A stretch of 11,794 nucleotides of DNA from CAYZXU01 sp964482535 (GTDB lineage: Bacteria; Desulfobacterota; Desulfobacteria; Desulfobacterales; BuS5): contig CAYZXU010000076.1 in assembly GCA_964482535.1 (NCBI GenBank), forward strand, positions 1 through 11,794. Direction: 5' to 3'. The notes below the pieces were generated by a model. The model was not told where the DNA came from. It ran no database searches and saw nothing but the letters and a program-made list of their open reading frames with translations. Position 1 is the first letter of the stretch. Each line of letters starts with the position of its first letter. Below are positions 5,524 to 11,794 of the stretch, in pieces. Both the position numbers and the translations under genes were made by a program.

Positions 5524-7148
5524 TATTTTAATAAAATTATGCTATGCATCTTTTTGATAAGCGGCATTAAAGTGGATTTATCACGCGCTGAAATCAGGAT
5601 GCCTTTAAGTTTGTCAACATATATTTTTCCTGTTTCCGCGTCAAGCATATCCTGTTTATTTAAAACGCGTATTGCAGGAATTTTTGTCAGGTTAAGACGC
5701 GCAAGTATTGTTTCAACAGATTTTATCTGATCGTTAAAAAAAGGATTGCTGATATCAATAACATGGAGAAGAAGATCGGCATTTTCAAGCTCTTCAAGGG
5801 TTGCGCTAAAAGCAGACATGAGATCTTCAGGAAGATCTTTAATAAAGCCCACTGTATCCGTTATAATTACTTCCATGTCCTCCGGGAATCTTAAACGTCT
5901 GCTGGAAGGGTCGAGTGTCTCAAAAAGACGGTTTTGAGTTTTTACGATACTGTCGGTCAGTGTGTTTAAAAGTGTTGATTTGCCGGCATTTGTGTAACCT
6001 ATAATTGATATAACGGGGAGTCTCTTTTTTTCTCGTCTAGCCCTTTGTAGTTTTCGCTGTTTTTTTATTTTTTTTATGGCTTTGTTCAGGCTGGATATCC
6101 TGTCCCTTGCTCTTCTTCTGTTTATTTCAAGTTTGGTCTCTCCCGGACCTCTGCCTCCTATCCCTCCTGTGAGTCGCGACATGGCAGTATTCTTTAGAAC
6201 AAGGCGCGGAAGAAGATATTTCAACTGGGCCAGTTCAACCTGGAGTTTTCCTTCCATTGTCTGTGCTCTTTGCGCAAAAATATCAAGGATCAACTGGGTT
6301 CTGTCTATTATTTTTAAATCTATCCTGTCTGTAATTGACCGTATCTGGGAGGGGTTTAAGTTCCGGTTGAAAATAATCAGGGTAACTCCTTTTTGCAGAG
6401 CCATAAGTGTAAGCTCCTGAAGTTTTCCTGCACCTAAAATAAATTTGGGATTAATTTTTTTTTGCTGCTGAAACAGTTTCCCCACAACATTTATTCCGCA
6501 TGAATCGGCAAGAGCTTCAAGTTCCATTAGAGATTCGGAGGCGCTGCTTTTGGGGGCGGTTGTTACGCTGATTAATATTGCTCTTTCTTTGCCTGAATCA
6601 GCATCATAAAGAGATGCGGTTCTGGAAAATTCGGTTTCAAGGGAGCGGATAATGCTTAAACATCCGATATCGAGATTGCCGGGTTTAAGAGGAGGCATTA
6701 TTTGACAAGGCTTTTTTTCAGAATTTTCAGGAAGAATATATGCGGCATGTATTTCCAGAGGCAGCCCTTTATCGCTGACCGTAATTGCGGCCATCATATC
6801 AAGTTTAAGCAGCACAAGGTCGTTGAGGTCATCCATGGTAAGAGCCTCGTTATTAAGGTGGGTATGTATGCATCTTAAACCGAGAAGACGACCGGGAGCG
6901 CTTCTGAATTCATCTGTATCCGGGATGACTATCCCTTTATAATCCCCTATAATTACGCATACTATATTGCCCCTTCGATCTATCAAAAGACCGATCTGGC
7001 GGCGCAGTTCACTGGAGAGCCTGCTGATATCCTGTGCAATTTCAGGTGTCACCAGAAATTCAGGTGGAACATTGAGGCGAAGATATCGTTTAAGCGAGTG
7101 AGCATAACTCGCTTTTAATCCTTTAAGATTGCCGTATAGTCTCTTCAT
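5523..7148 (-). CDS. hflX: GTPase HflX with long N-terminal extension
   Basis: A 541-residue ribosome-associated GTPase; HflX proteins bind the 50S subunit and can split stalled or heat-damaged ribosomes. The HflX N-domain spans about 190-360 and includes the hallmark GGIGGRGPGETKLE (328-341) and a basic helical linker. The G domain follows: G1 GYTNAGKST (384-392), switch-region threonines near LFETLDPSSRRL, G3 DTVGF (431-435), G4 NKQD (497-500) and G5 SARDK (520-524). E. coli HflX is about 426 residues; the extra length is an N-terminal domain (1-190) with a JAB/MPN-like HTH...D motif (see findings). It starts 11 bases after the dnaB stop with no clear ribosome site, so translation is probably coupled. 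It is the last intact gene of the rpsF operon. Confidence 0.95.
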   Translation of the reverse strand: MKRLYGNLKGLKASYAHSLKRYLRLNVPPEFLVTPEIAQDISRLSSELRRQIGLLIDRRGNIVCVIIGDYKGIVIPDTDEFRSAPGRLLGLRCIHTHLNNEALTMDDLNDLVLLKLDMMAAITVSDKGLPLEIHAAYILPENSEKKPCQIMPPLKPGNLDIGCLSIIRSLETEFSRTASLYDADSGKERAILISVTTAPKSSASESLMELEALADSCGINVVGKLFQQQKKINPKFILGAGKLQELTLMALQKGVTLIIFNRNLNPSQIRSITDRIDLKIIDRTQLILDIFAQRAQTMEGKLQVELAQLKYLLPRLVLKNTAMSRLTGGIGGRGPGETKLEINRRRARDRISSLNKAIKKIKKQRKLQRARREKKRLPVISIIGYTNAGKSTLLNTLTDSIVKTQNRLFETLDPSSRRLRFPEDMEVIITDTVGFIKDLPEDLMSAFSATLEELENADLLLHVIDISNPFFNDQIKSVETILARLNLTKIPAIRVLNKQDMLDAETGKIYVDKLKGILISARDKSTLMPLIKKMHSIILLK

Positions 7149-7159
7149 GGGAAATGGGG

Positions 7160-8539
7160 TCAGTCGCTCACAAAAACATCATCGGTTGCAAGATTTTCAA
7201 AACGTGTGAATGATGGCCTGAATGCAAGGTGTACAGTCCCCACAGGGCCGTTTCTTTGCTTTGCCAGTATTATTTCGGCAGTTCCTTTTTTAGGATTGGT
7301 ATCTTCTTTGTTATAGACTTCGTCTCTGTAAATAAATGCCACAACGTCAGCATCCTGCTCAAGAGCTCCTGATTCTCTGAGATCTGAAAGCTGGGGTCTT
7401 TTGTCAGTACGTGTTTCCAGCATTCTGTTTAATTGAGACAGGGCAACAACCGGAAGGCTTAGCTCTTTTGCAAGGGCTTTTAAGGATCTTGATATTTCGG
7501 AAATTTCAAGGTCTCTTCTTTCACTTGAACGGGTGCTTTTCATTAACTGTATGTAGTCAATTATAATAAGTCCAAGCCCTTTTTCTTTTTGAAGTCTGCG
7601 TGCTTTAGCTCTAATGCTCATGGCAGAAATATTTGCTGAATCATCAATATATAAGGGTAAACGTGTGAGCACGGAAGCTGCATCCGTTAATTTTCTCCAG
7701 TCCCTGTCTGTAAAAAAACCGCTTCTTAACCGCGATGAATCTATCTTTGATTCTGAACAGAGAAGACGCATGGAGAGCTGCTCTTTTGACATTTCAAGTG
7801 AAAATATTGCCACAGGAATATTTTTATTTGTGGCTGCATTTCTGGCAATATTAAGAGCAAGGGCGGTTTTCCCCATACTTGGACGCGCAGCAATTATTAA
7901 AAGATCGGAAGCCTGGAATCCTGAAGTAAGTGCATCAAGGCGGTCAAAGCCGGTGGGGATACCGGTTATAAGACTTTTTTGCCCCTGGCGTTCTTCCAGC
8001 GTGTCGATATTTGAATCAATAATTTTACTGATGGGATAAAATTCAGGTGTTATTGTGTTTTTTGATATTTCAAATATGGAGCTTTCAGCAAAATCAACTA
8101 CACCATCAACGTCCCCGCTGTCTTCAAAGCATCTTTTGGAAATGGAGTTTGTTGTTTCTATGAGACGTCTGAGCCTGGCCTTGTCATTTATTATTTTTGC
8201 ATAATGCCGTGCATTTACGGCAATGGGAATAATATCCACAAGTTTGGCCAGATATGCGGCGCCCCCTATTTCTTCAAGTTGATTCCGTTCCTTGAGGATA
8301 TTGACAGTGGTTACAAGATCAACCGGTTCATCCTTTTCAAAAAGATCAACGATAGCGGAAAAGATTTTTTGGTGCGCTGATTTATAGAAATCTTCAGGTG
8401 ACAGTATCTCAATCACATCAAGAAGAGAATTCTTGTCAAGAAGCAGGGAGCTGAGAATTGAATCTTCCGTCTCAATACTTTGAGGCGGAAGATGCAACAT
8501 AGAAGGATCTTTTTTTATTTGAAAACGGCTGGAATCCAT
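7160..8539 (-). CDS. dnaB: Replicative DNA helicase DnaB
   Basis: A 459-residue hexameric helicase that unwinds DNA ahead of the replication fork. The N-terminal primase-interacting domain (about 17-120; LPPQSIETEDSILSSLL, GGAAYLAKLVD) is followed by a linker and the RecA-like motor: PTGFDRLDALTSGF (195-208), Walker A ARPSMGKTA (218-226), FSLEMSKEQL (246-255), Walker B LIIIDYIQLM (324-333), SQLNR (368-372), the Arg-containing DLRESGALEQDADVV (386-400) and KQRNGPVG (427-434). Length is normal and no intein is present. The gene follows rplI by 26 bases, a common arrangement. The ribosome site is weak; Met14, just before the conserved LPPQ, is another possible start. Confidence 0.96.
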   Translation of the reverse strand: MDSSRFQIKKDPSMLHLPPQSIETEDSILSSLLLDKNSLLDVIEILSPEDFYKSAHQKIFSAIVDLFEKDEPVDLVTTVNILKERNQLEEIGGAAYLAKLVDIIPIAVNARHYAKIINDKARLRRLIETTNSISKRCFEDSGDVDGVVDFAESSIFEISKNTITPEFYPISKIIDSNIDTLEERQGQKSLITGIPTGFDRLDALTSGFQASDLLIIAARPSMGKTALALNIARNAATNKNIPVAIFSLEMSKEQLSMRLLCSESKIDSSRLRSGFFTDRDWRKLTDAASVLTRLPLYIDDSANISAMSIRAKARRLQKEKGLGLIIIDYIQLMKSTRSSERRDLEISEISRSLKALAKELSLPVVALSQLNRMLETRTDKRPQLSDLRESGALEQDADVVAFIYRDEVYNKEDTNPKKGTAEIILAKQRNGPVGTVHLAFRPSFTRFENLATDDVFVSD

Positions 8540-8565
8540 TATAGTTTTAATAGCCTCACTTATAA

Positions 8566-9021
8566 TTAAGTTGCCTTCTGCTCAGGAACAATCTCAACTG
8601 TAATCTCAGGCTCTACACCTTTGTATACACGAATCGGAACCTTGTAACTTCCTATGCTTTTAATCGGTTCGGCAAGTAAAATCATCTTCTTTTCCACTGT
8701 TATGTCCTGGGCTGCAAGTGCATTGATGATTTCGCGCACATTAACAGAACCATACAGACGATCTCCTTCACTTACTTTTCCAGCTATGGTGCATGATACT
8801 GCTTCAAGTTTTTTACCCATATCTTCTGCAATATTTTTTTCCTTTGCTATCTGAAGATCGACTTTAACTTTTTGCTGTTCCATAACACGCCGGTTCTGGG
8901 GAGTGGCAAGTATCGCCTTGCTCTGGGGTAAAAGATAATTACGGGCATAACCATTGGCTACTTCCACTTCACTCCCTATTATACCGAGGGATTCTATTGT
9001 TTCTTTTAATATTAATCTCAT
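8566..9021 (-). CDS. rplI: 50S ribosomal protein L9
   Basis: A 151-residue protein of the large subunit that binds 23S rRNA near the L1 stalk and helps maintain reading frame. The N-terminal domain carries the signature (MRLILKETIESLGIIGSEV, then VANGYARNYLLP), a long connecting helix spans about residues 42-75, and the C-terminal domain includes DRLYGSVNVREI and ends in a short charged tail. Length is typical (about 147-150). A strong Shine-Dalgarno GGAGG (9029-9033) precedes ATG 9021. It sits between the DUF2232 gene and dnaB, as expected in this conserved operon. Confidence 0.96.
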   Translation of the reverse strand: MRLILKETIESLGIIGSEVEVANGYARNYLLPQSKAILATPQNRRVMEQQKVKVDLQIAKEKNIAEDMGKKLEAVSCTIAGKVSEGDRLYGSVNVREIINALAAQDITVEKKMILLAEPIKSIGSYKVPIRVYKGVEPEITVEIVPEQKAT

Positions 9022-9097
9022 TTTTTAACCTCCATTATAAAAACAGATAGATCAATTATAACTTTTTTATAGATAAACTGTTTTCATAAAATGTGTG

Positions 9098-10048
9098 TCA
9101 GGAATTTTCATCCCCTAATTTTCTAAAGTTTAGCCATGTGTCGAAAAGGCCGAGGCCTATTATAAAAAACAGCACAAAAAATTGCAAAGCAATAAAACTA
9201 TATAATAAAATTTTCAGCAGTATGGGAAATTGTTTTTTTTCAAAAAAATATGAAACAATGGCAATGCCCTGGAAAAAGTATATGGTCATTAGTATAAACA
9301 TGCCGTTTAAACCCGCAACCTTGATAAAGTTGGTAGGCATGATCAGCATTATGCCGCACCCGATAACGCCCCATACAATAACTTCCGGCGCTTTCCAGTG
9401 GTTAAGCCGGCCGAAATCAGGGTAGAAAAGATTCTTTTTTTTTAGAATCGGTTTTGCGCAAAGCAGGCTTGTCCATGCAAAAAACAGAATTGAAACCGCT
9501 ACAAGAGAAGGAATTATCCTGACTAAAACATATTTAATAGTTTCCAAAGAACCCACAAGCATCTGGATGTTTTTTTCAGGCACATCCATTTTTTCATATA
9601 AAGCGATTGTCAGTTCTAAATTTTTCCCCACATAGTCTGTTATTAAAGCTTCCATTCCTGCGTTGACAAAGTTGCTGTAAAAAAAAAGACCCACAAGCCA
9701 TGAAAAAAAAACAGCAGCCCATGCACAAAAAATAGTTTTTTCAACTGAAATATTAAGCTCAAAAAGCTCGCTTAAAATAAAACCCAAGAGCAATAATTCC
9801 AGAAAAAAGGATAGTTCAATAGTAAATTCGCCCAGAACAATAACCATAAAAACTGCTGTTACAGCAAGTATAATGGCTCCAGATTTTCTGCCGAGTTTTG
9901 ATCGGTAAAAAAGAATCGTCACGGGGATAAAAAGAGTGCAGAAAAAACCGATGAACGGTATATATGCTGCTGCGTAGAAAATCAGGCTGGTAATCAGTAC
10001 GCCGCTTATTACATCTTTTGATATATCCCCCTGGAAAAATTTAGGCAC
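9098..10048 (-). CDS. DUF2232 (YybS-like) multi-pass membrane protein
   Basis: A 316-residue integral membrane protein with about eight hydrophobic segments (roughly 14-47, 57-73, 80-96, 104-124, 174-197, 222-237, 245-268 and 278-303) and a helical, more polar stretch around 130-170. Its shape and position match the DUF2232/YybS family that lies beside the S6/S18/L9 genes in Firmicutes and Deltaproteobacteria; a membrane-transport role has been suggested for the family, but nothing is established that I know of. The C-terminal GLFDTWLNFRK (300-310) fits the family end. The start codon is GTG 10048, preceded by AAGGAG and AAAAGG. It falls inside the ribosomal-protein operon, between rpsR and rplI. 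Confidence 0.85.
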   Translation of the reverse strand: MPKFFQGDISKDVISGVLITSLIFYAAAYIPFIGFFCTLFIPVTILFYRSKLGRKSGAIILAVTAVFMVIVLGEFTIELSFFLELLLLGFILSELFELNISVEKTIFCAWAAVFFSWLVGLFFYSNFVNAGMEALITDYVGKNLELTIALYEKMDVPEKNIQMLVGSLETIKYVLVRIIPSLVAVSILFFAWTSLLCAKPILKKKNLFYPDFGRLNHWKAPEVIVWGVIGCGIMLIMPTNFIKVAGLNGMFILMTIYFFQGIAIVSYFFEKKQFPILLKILLYSFIALQFFVLFFIIGLGLFDTWLNFRKLGDENS

Positions 10049-10066
10049 TATCCTTTTCTCCTTATG

Positions 10067-10096
10067 GGGCAGTTTCCGGGTGTTTTGCCCTTTTTT
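10067..10096 (+). terminator. Weak terminator-like hairpin on the non-coding strand
   Basis: GGGCA (10067-10071) pairs with TGCCC (10086-10090), followed on the plus strand by TTTTTT (10091-10096). It lies in the gap between rpsR and the DUF2232 gene, which are on the minus strand, so it would only stop antisense transcription. The stem is short; it may simply be an mRNA hairpin. Confidence 0.3.
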
Positions 10097-10101
10097 AAAT
10101 A

Positions 10102-10371
10102 TTATTCATTATGCATTGTCCCCACAAAGGGCAAAAGCGCAATTGTGCGGGCGCGTTTTATGGCCTGTGTAAGGGGGCGTTGATGTTTTGCACATGTTCC
10201 TGTTATGCGTCTTGGAATAATTTTTCCACGTTCCGATATGAAAAATTTTAATAATTTGTAATCTTTGTAATCTATGACTATGGTGGAATCAGCGCAAAAT
10301 CGGCAAACCTTTCTGCGATAATATACTTTTTTTTTGCCTGTGTTTCTTCGGGCAGGTCTTTTATTATACAT
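10102..10371 (-). CDS. rpsR: 30S ribosomal protein S18 (zinc-ligand form)
   Basis: An 89-residue basic protein that pairs with S6 on the platform of the small subunit. The core is unmistakable (IDYKDYKLLKFFISERGKI, then PRRITGTCAKHQRPLTQAI). Cys23 and Cys26 (CRFC) together with Cys60 and His63 (TGTCAKH) give a likely zinc site, the so-called C+ form; E. coli S18 lacks it. The N-terminal tail is strongly basic. A GGAG lies just before ATG 10371, and the gene follows rpsF by 11 bases. Confidence 0.96.
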   Translation of the reverse strand: MYNKRPARRNTGKKKVYYRRKVCRFCADSTIVIDYKDYKLLKFFISERGKIIPRRITGTCAKHQRPLTQAIKRARTIALLPFVGTMHNE

Positions 10372-10382
10372 GTCTTTGCTCC

Positions 10383-10832
10383 TTAAATATCTTTGTCGGA
10401 ATCTGCTGCTTCTACATCTTCTTTTTTTTCAGTCTCTTTTTTATCTGAAGTTTCAGCAACCTCTTCAGCCTTTTTATCCTCAGCAGCCGATTCATCTTCT
10501 GCCTGTGCCCTGGCCATTTCTTCTTTCACATTATCAATATCAACTTTATCGTTGAGCATTACAGTCATGTATTTCATTACCCTGTCGTCTATTCTAAAGA
10601 GCCTTTCCATCTCATTAACAAGGCTCCCCATTCCACAGTAGTCTAAACGAACATAATAACCACGGGTTTTTTTCTCTATTTCGTATGCAAGTCTCCTGTC
10701 TCCCCAGACATCCAGAAGAACCAGAAGGCCTTCATGCTTTTCTATTAAATCTTTGAGCCTGTCGTACATTAAAGAGCGATCTTCATCAGAAATATTTGAA
10801 TTAATAATGAAGATGGTTTCGTATCTTCTCAT
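10383..10832 (-). CDS. rpsF: 30S ribosomal protein S6 with acidic tail
   Basis: A 149-residue S6 that forms the S6:S18 heterodimer binding 16S rRNA. The core (1-95) is standard: MRRYETIFIINSNISDED, WGDRRLAYEIEKKTRGYYV (43-61), then MERLFRIDDRVMKYMTV. Residues from about 96 form a long low-complexity tail rich in Glu, Asp, Lys and Ala, making the protein longer than the usual 95-135 residues. In E. coli the S6 tail is modified by RimK-added glutamates; an already acidic encoded tail is common in other lineages. A strong ribosome site (GGAGG, 10837-10841) lies four bases before ATG 10832. First gene of the operon running to hflX; no ssb lies between it and rpsR. Confidence 0.95.
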   Translation of the reverse strand: MRRYETIFIINSNISDEDRSLMYDRLKDLIEKHEGLLVLLDVWGDRRLAYEIEKKTRGYYVRLDYCGMGSLVNEMERLFRIDDRVMKYMTVMLNDKVDIDNVKEEMARAQAEDESAAEDKKAEEVAETSDKKETEKKEDVEAADSDKDI

Positions 10833-10855
10833 CTAACCTCCTTTTGGATATTAAA

Positions 10856-10916
10856 GCCCCCATAAAAATATAGATAAAAATAAAAAAATAGATAAAAAAT
10901 ACCTAAAGTCGGGAGC
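10856..10916 (-). promoter_or_regulatory. Candidate S6:S18-type leader hairpin of the rpsF operon
   Basis: In the rpsF 5' leader, GCUCCC (10916-10911) can pair with GGGGGC (10861-10856), which ends 14 bases before the Shine-Dalgarno GGAGG. The left arm contains CCCGAC, compatible with the CCG element of known S6:S18 autoregulatory leader motifs. The loop is very AU-rich and holds two copies of an 11-base sequence (10870-10880, 10888-10898). Pairing is seen; the regulatory role is inferred. Confidence 0.35.
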
Positions 10917-10933
10917 AAGGAATAAAGCCAAAA

Positions 10934-10963
10934 GAAATAGCACTATATAAATTGTTTTGTCAA
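10934..10963 (-). promoter_or_regulatory. Sigma-70-type promoter of the rpsF operon
   Basis: A perfect -35 TTGACA (10963-10958), an 18-base spacer and TATTTC (10939-10934) as -10, strengthened by an extended -10 TGC. It lies only 13 bases after the upstream Yip1 gene's stop codon and about 100 bases before rpsF. A short inverted repeat AGCAC...GTGCT overlaps it and might be an operator, or chance. Confidence 0.6.
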
Positions 10964-10976
10964 GGTGCTTTTTTTT

Positions 10977-11507
10977 CTATTTGTAGATGGCAAAAGACAG
11001 GGATAAGAAAAAAAGAGTTATAACCAATATGGAAATACCTATTATTATAATAACCTGTTTTAACTGAAAGCCAAGATTTTTTATCATGCCGTTTCCTATC
11101 AGCCACCACTTCCACGGCTCTGTTAAATAGATAAAAAAAGGTGCCCATGCAGCAAGCAGGGTGAGGCCTGTGGAAAATGCATATATGCTGAAAAATCTGA
11201 TAAACCCTACGTTGTCCTGCCTGCCCATGATCATTATCATAATCATATAACCTGTCCCTGCTGCTATAAAGGTCATGCCCATTGCATTTAAAAAAAATAT
11301 TCCACCCCAGACAATGGGCTGTTTTATCGGCATTCTGCTTATGACACTGAAAACGGAAAATAATAAGCCTGAGATGCCAAGGAAAAATAAAGGCTGTTTC
11401 AGGCTTATATATTCCGGCAATTCCGTGAAAAAAGAATTCGGTTTTTCAAATATTTTCCTAAGAGTTTTAAAATAAAAAGCAAAAGTAAGGTTGCTATTTC
11501 CAAACAT
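10977..11507 (-). CDS. Yip1-family membrane protein
   Basis: A 176-residue integral membrane protein with four or five hydrophobic segments (about 39-58, 66-94, 104-127, 150-172). The start (KTLRKIFEKPNSFFTELP, residues 14-31, then SLKQPLFFLGISGLLFSV) and the later part (FFSIYAFSTGLTLLAAWAPF, then WWLIGNGMIKN) follow the layout of the Yip1 domain: an N-terminal amphipathic stretch before a hydrophobic bundle, with a characteristic Tyr-Ala region and a Trp-rich turn. In bacteria these proteins have no established role. AAGGG (11515-11519) lies before ATG 11507. The gene starts 14 bases after the end of the truncated sensor and is followed by the rpsF promoter, so it may be transcribed with the upstream gene. 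It could also be annotated only as hypothetical. Confidence 0.7.
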   Translation of the reverse strand: MFGNSNLTFAFYFKTLRKIFEKPNSFFTELPEYISLKQPLFFLGISGLLFSVFSVISRMPIKQPIVWGGIFFLNAMGMTFIAAGTGYMIMIMIMGRQDNVGFIRFFSIYAFSTGLTLLAAWAPFFIYLTEPWKWWLIGNGMIKNLGFQLKQVIIIIGISILVITLFFLSLSFAIYK

Positions 11508-11521
11508 TTTTTTACCCTTAA

Positions 11522-11794
11522 TTAAAATTTTGCAAATATACCTAAAATCAGCATAATAACTGATTTTTTTTGCAGGTCTAATAAAATTTTATTGAGTTTT
11601 TCAGGTTTAGTCAGCTCGGCAGGGCTGTATGAATCCACCACAAATTCAAGGTCTGACTTTCTTTCATCCAGAAAAGACTCGATCATGTGGCGGTGATCTT
11701 CCACAATTCTTTTGATATTTTCAATGGTGGTGGTTTGAACGGATGTCGTAAAGTAGTAGTACCCGATTCCGAGTATTAATATAAAAGGGATTCC
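11522..11794 (-). pseudogene. Truncated sensor-kinase N-terminal region, runs off the window
   Basis: The frame is open from the window edge (11794) to the stop at 11522, giving 90 residues with the true start outside. It begins with a membrane segment (GIPFILILGIGYYYF) followed by a long helix (TTTIENIKRIVEDHRHMIES, FLDERKSDLEFVVDSYS). This is the usual entry into a periplasmic double-Cache sensor domain of histidine kinases common in Desulfobacterales. The chain stops soon after KSVIMLILGIFAKF, where such proteins should continue for hundreds of residues with the rest of the Cache domain, PAS/HAMP and kinase. An A8 run lies near the end (minus strand). I read it as a 3'-deleted gene; an unusual short membrane protein cannot be excluded. 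GTG 11704 is only an internal codon. Confidence 0.5.

Noticed and set aside
6076..6420. 114-codon frame antisense to hflX
   Set aside because: It overlaps the conserved HflX core on the other strand and its product looks like a reverse-complement artefact.
9054..9062. TATAAT-like sequence before rplI as a separate promoter
   Set aside because: No acceptable -35 box at 16-18 bases; the AT-rich gap makes such a match likely by chance.

Overview
The window looks like chromosome from a sulfate-reducing Desulfobacterota (former Deltaproteobacteria, Desulfobacterales-like). This is an inference from the AT-rich coding style, the CHASE2 receptor kinase with PP2C and FHA partners, the rpsF-rpsR-DUF2232-rplI-dnaB order, and a long HflX of the type I associate with this group and with Firmicutes. 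No 16S or other decisive marker is present.

Layout. Positions 1-740 carry a compact type II toxin-antitoxin pair (ParD-like antitoxin, RelE/ParE-type toxin) followed by gene-free DNA. Positions 741-904 are very AT-rich and hold a long nested inverted repeat. Positions 905-5055 (+) form a three-gene signalling operon: a CHASE2 / membrane / TPR-like / Ser-Thr kinase receptor, a PP2C-type phosphatase, and a protein with one canonical and one degenerate FHA domain. Together these can write, erase and read phospho-threonine. A strong bidirectional hairpin terminator lies just after the operon, inside a small convergent Cys-rich ORF.

Everything from 5058 to the end is on the minus strand. Read in transcription order (right to left) it holds: the 5'-truncated end of a probable sensor kinase that has also lost its downstream part; a Yip1-family membrane protein; a promoter and structured leader; rpsF, rpsR, a DUF2232 membrane protein, rplI, dnaB and hflX; a decayed inositol-monophosphatase gene that keeps only its two ends; and the small Cys-motif protein. 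The rpsF-hflX block links ribosomal proteins of both subunits to the replicative helicase and a ribosome-associated GTPase.

The points most worth a second look are: a JAB/MPN (JAMM)-like HxH...D motif in the N-terminal extension of HflX; the kinase-phosphatase-FHA trio with threonine motifs that could act as a GarA-like switch; the gutted IMPase gene; the terminator embedded in a small Cys-rich ORF; and the hairpins ahead of the kinase operon and rpsF. I saw no CRISPR array, tRNA, rRNA, complete mobile element or clearly new defence system.
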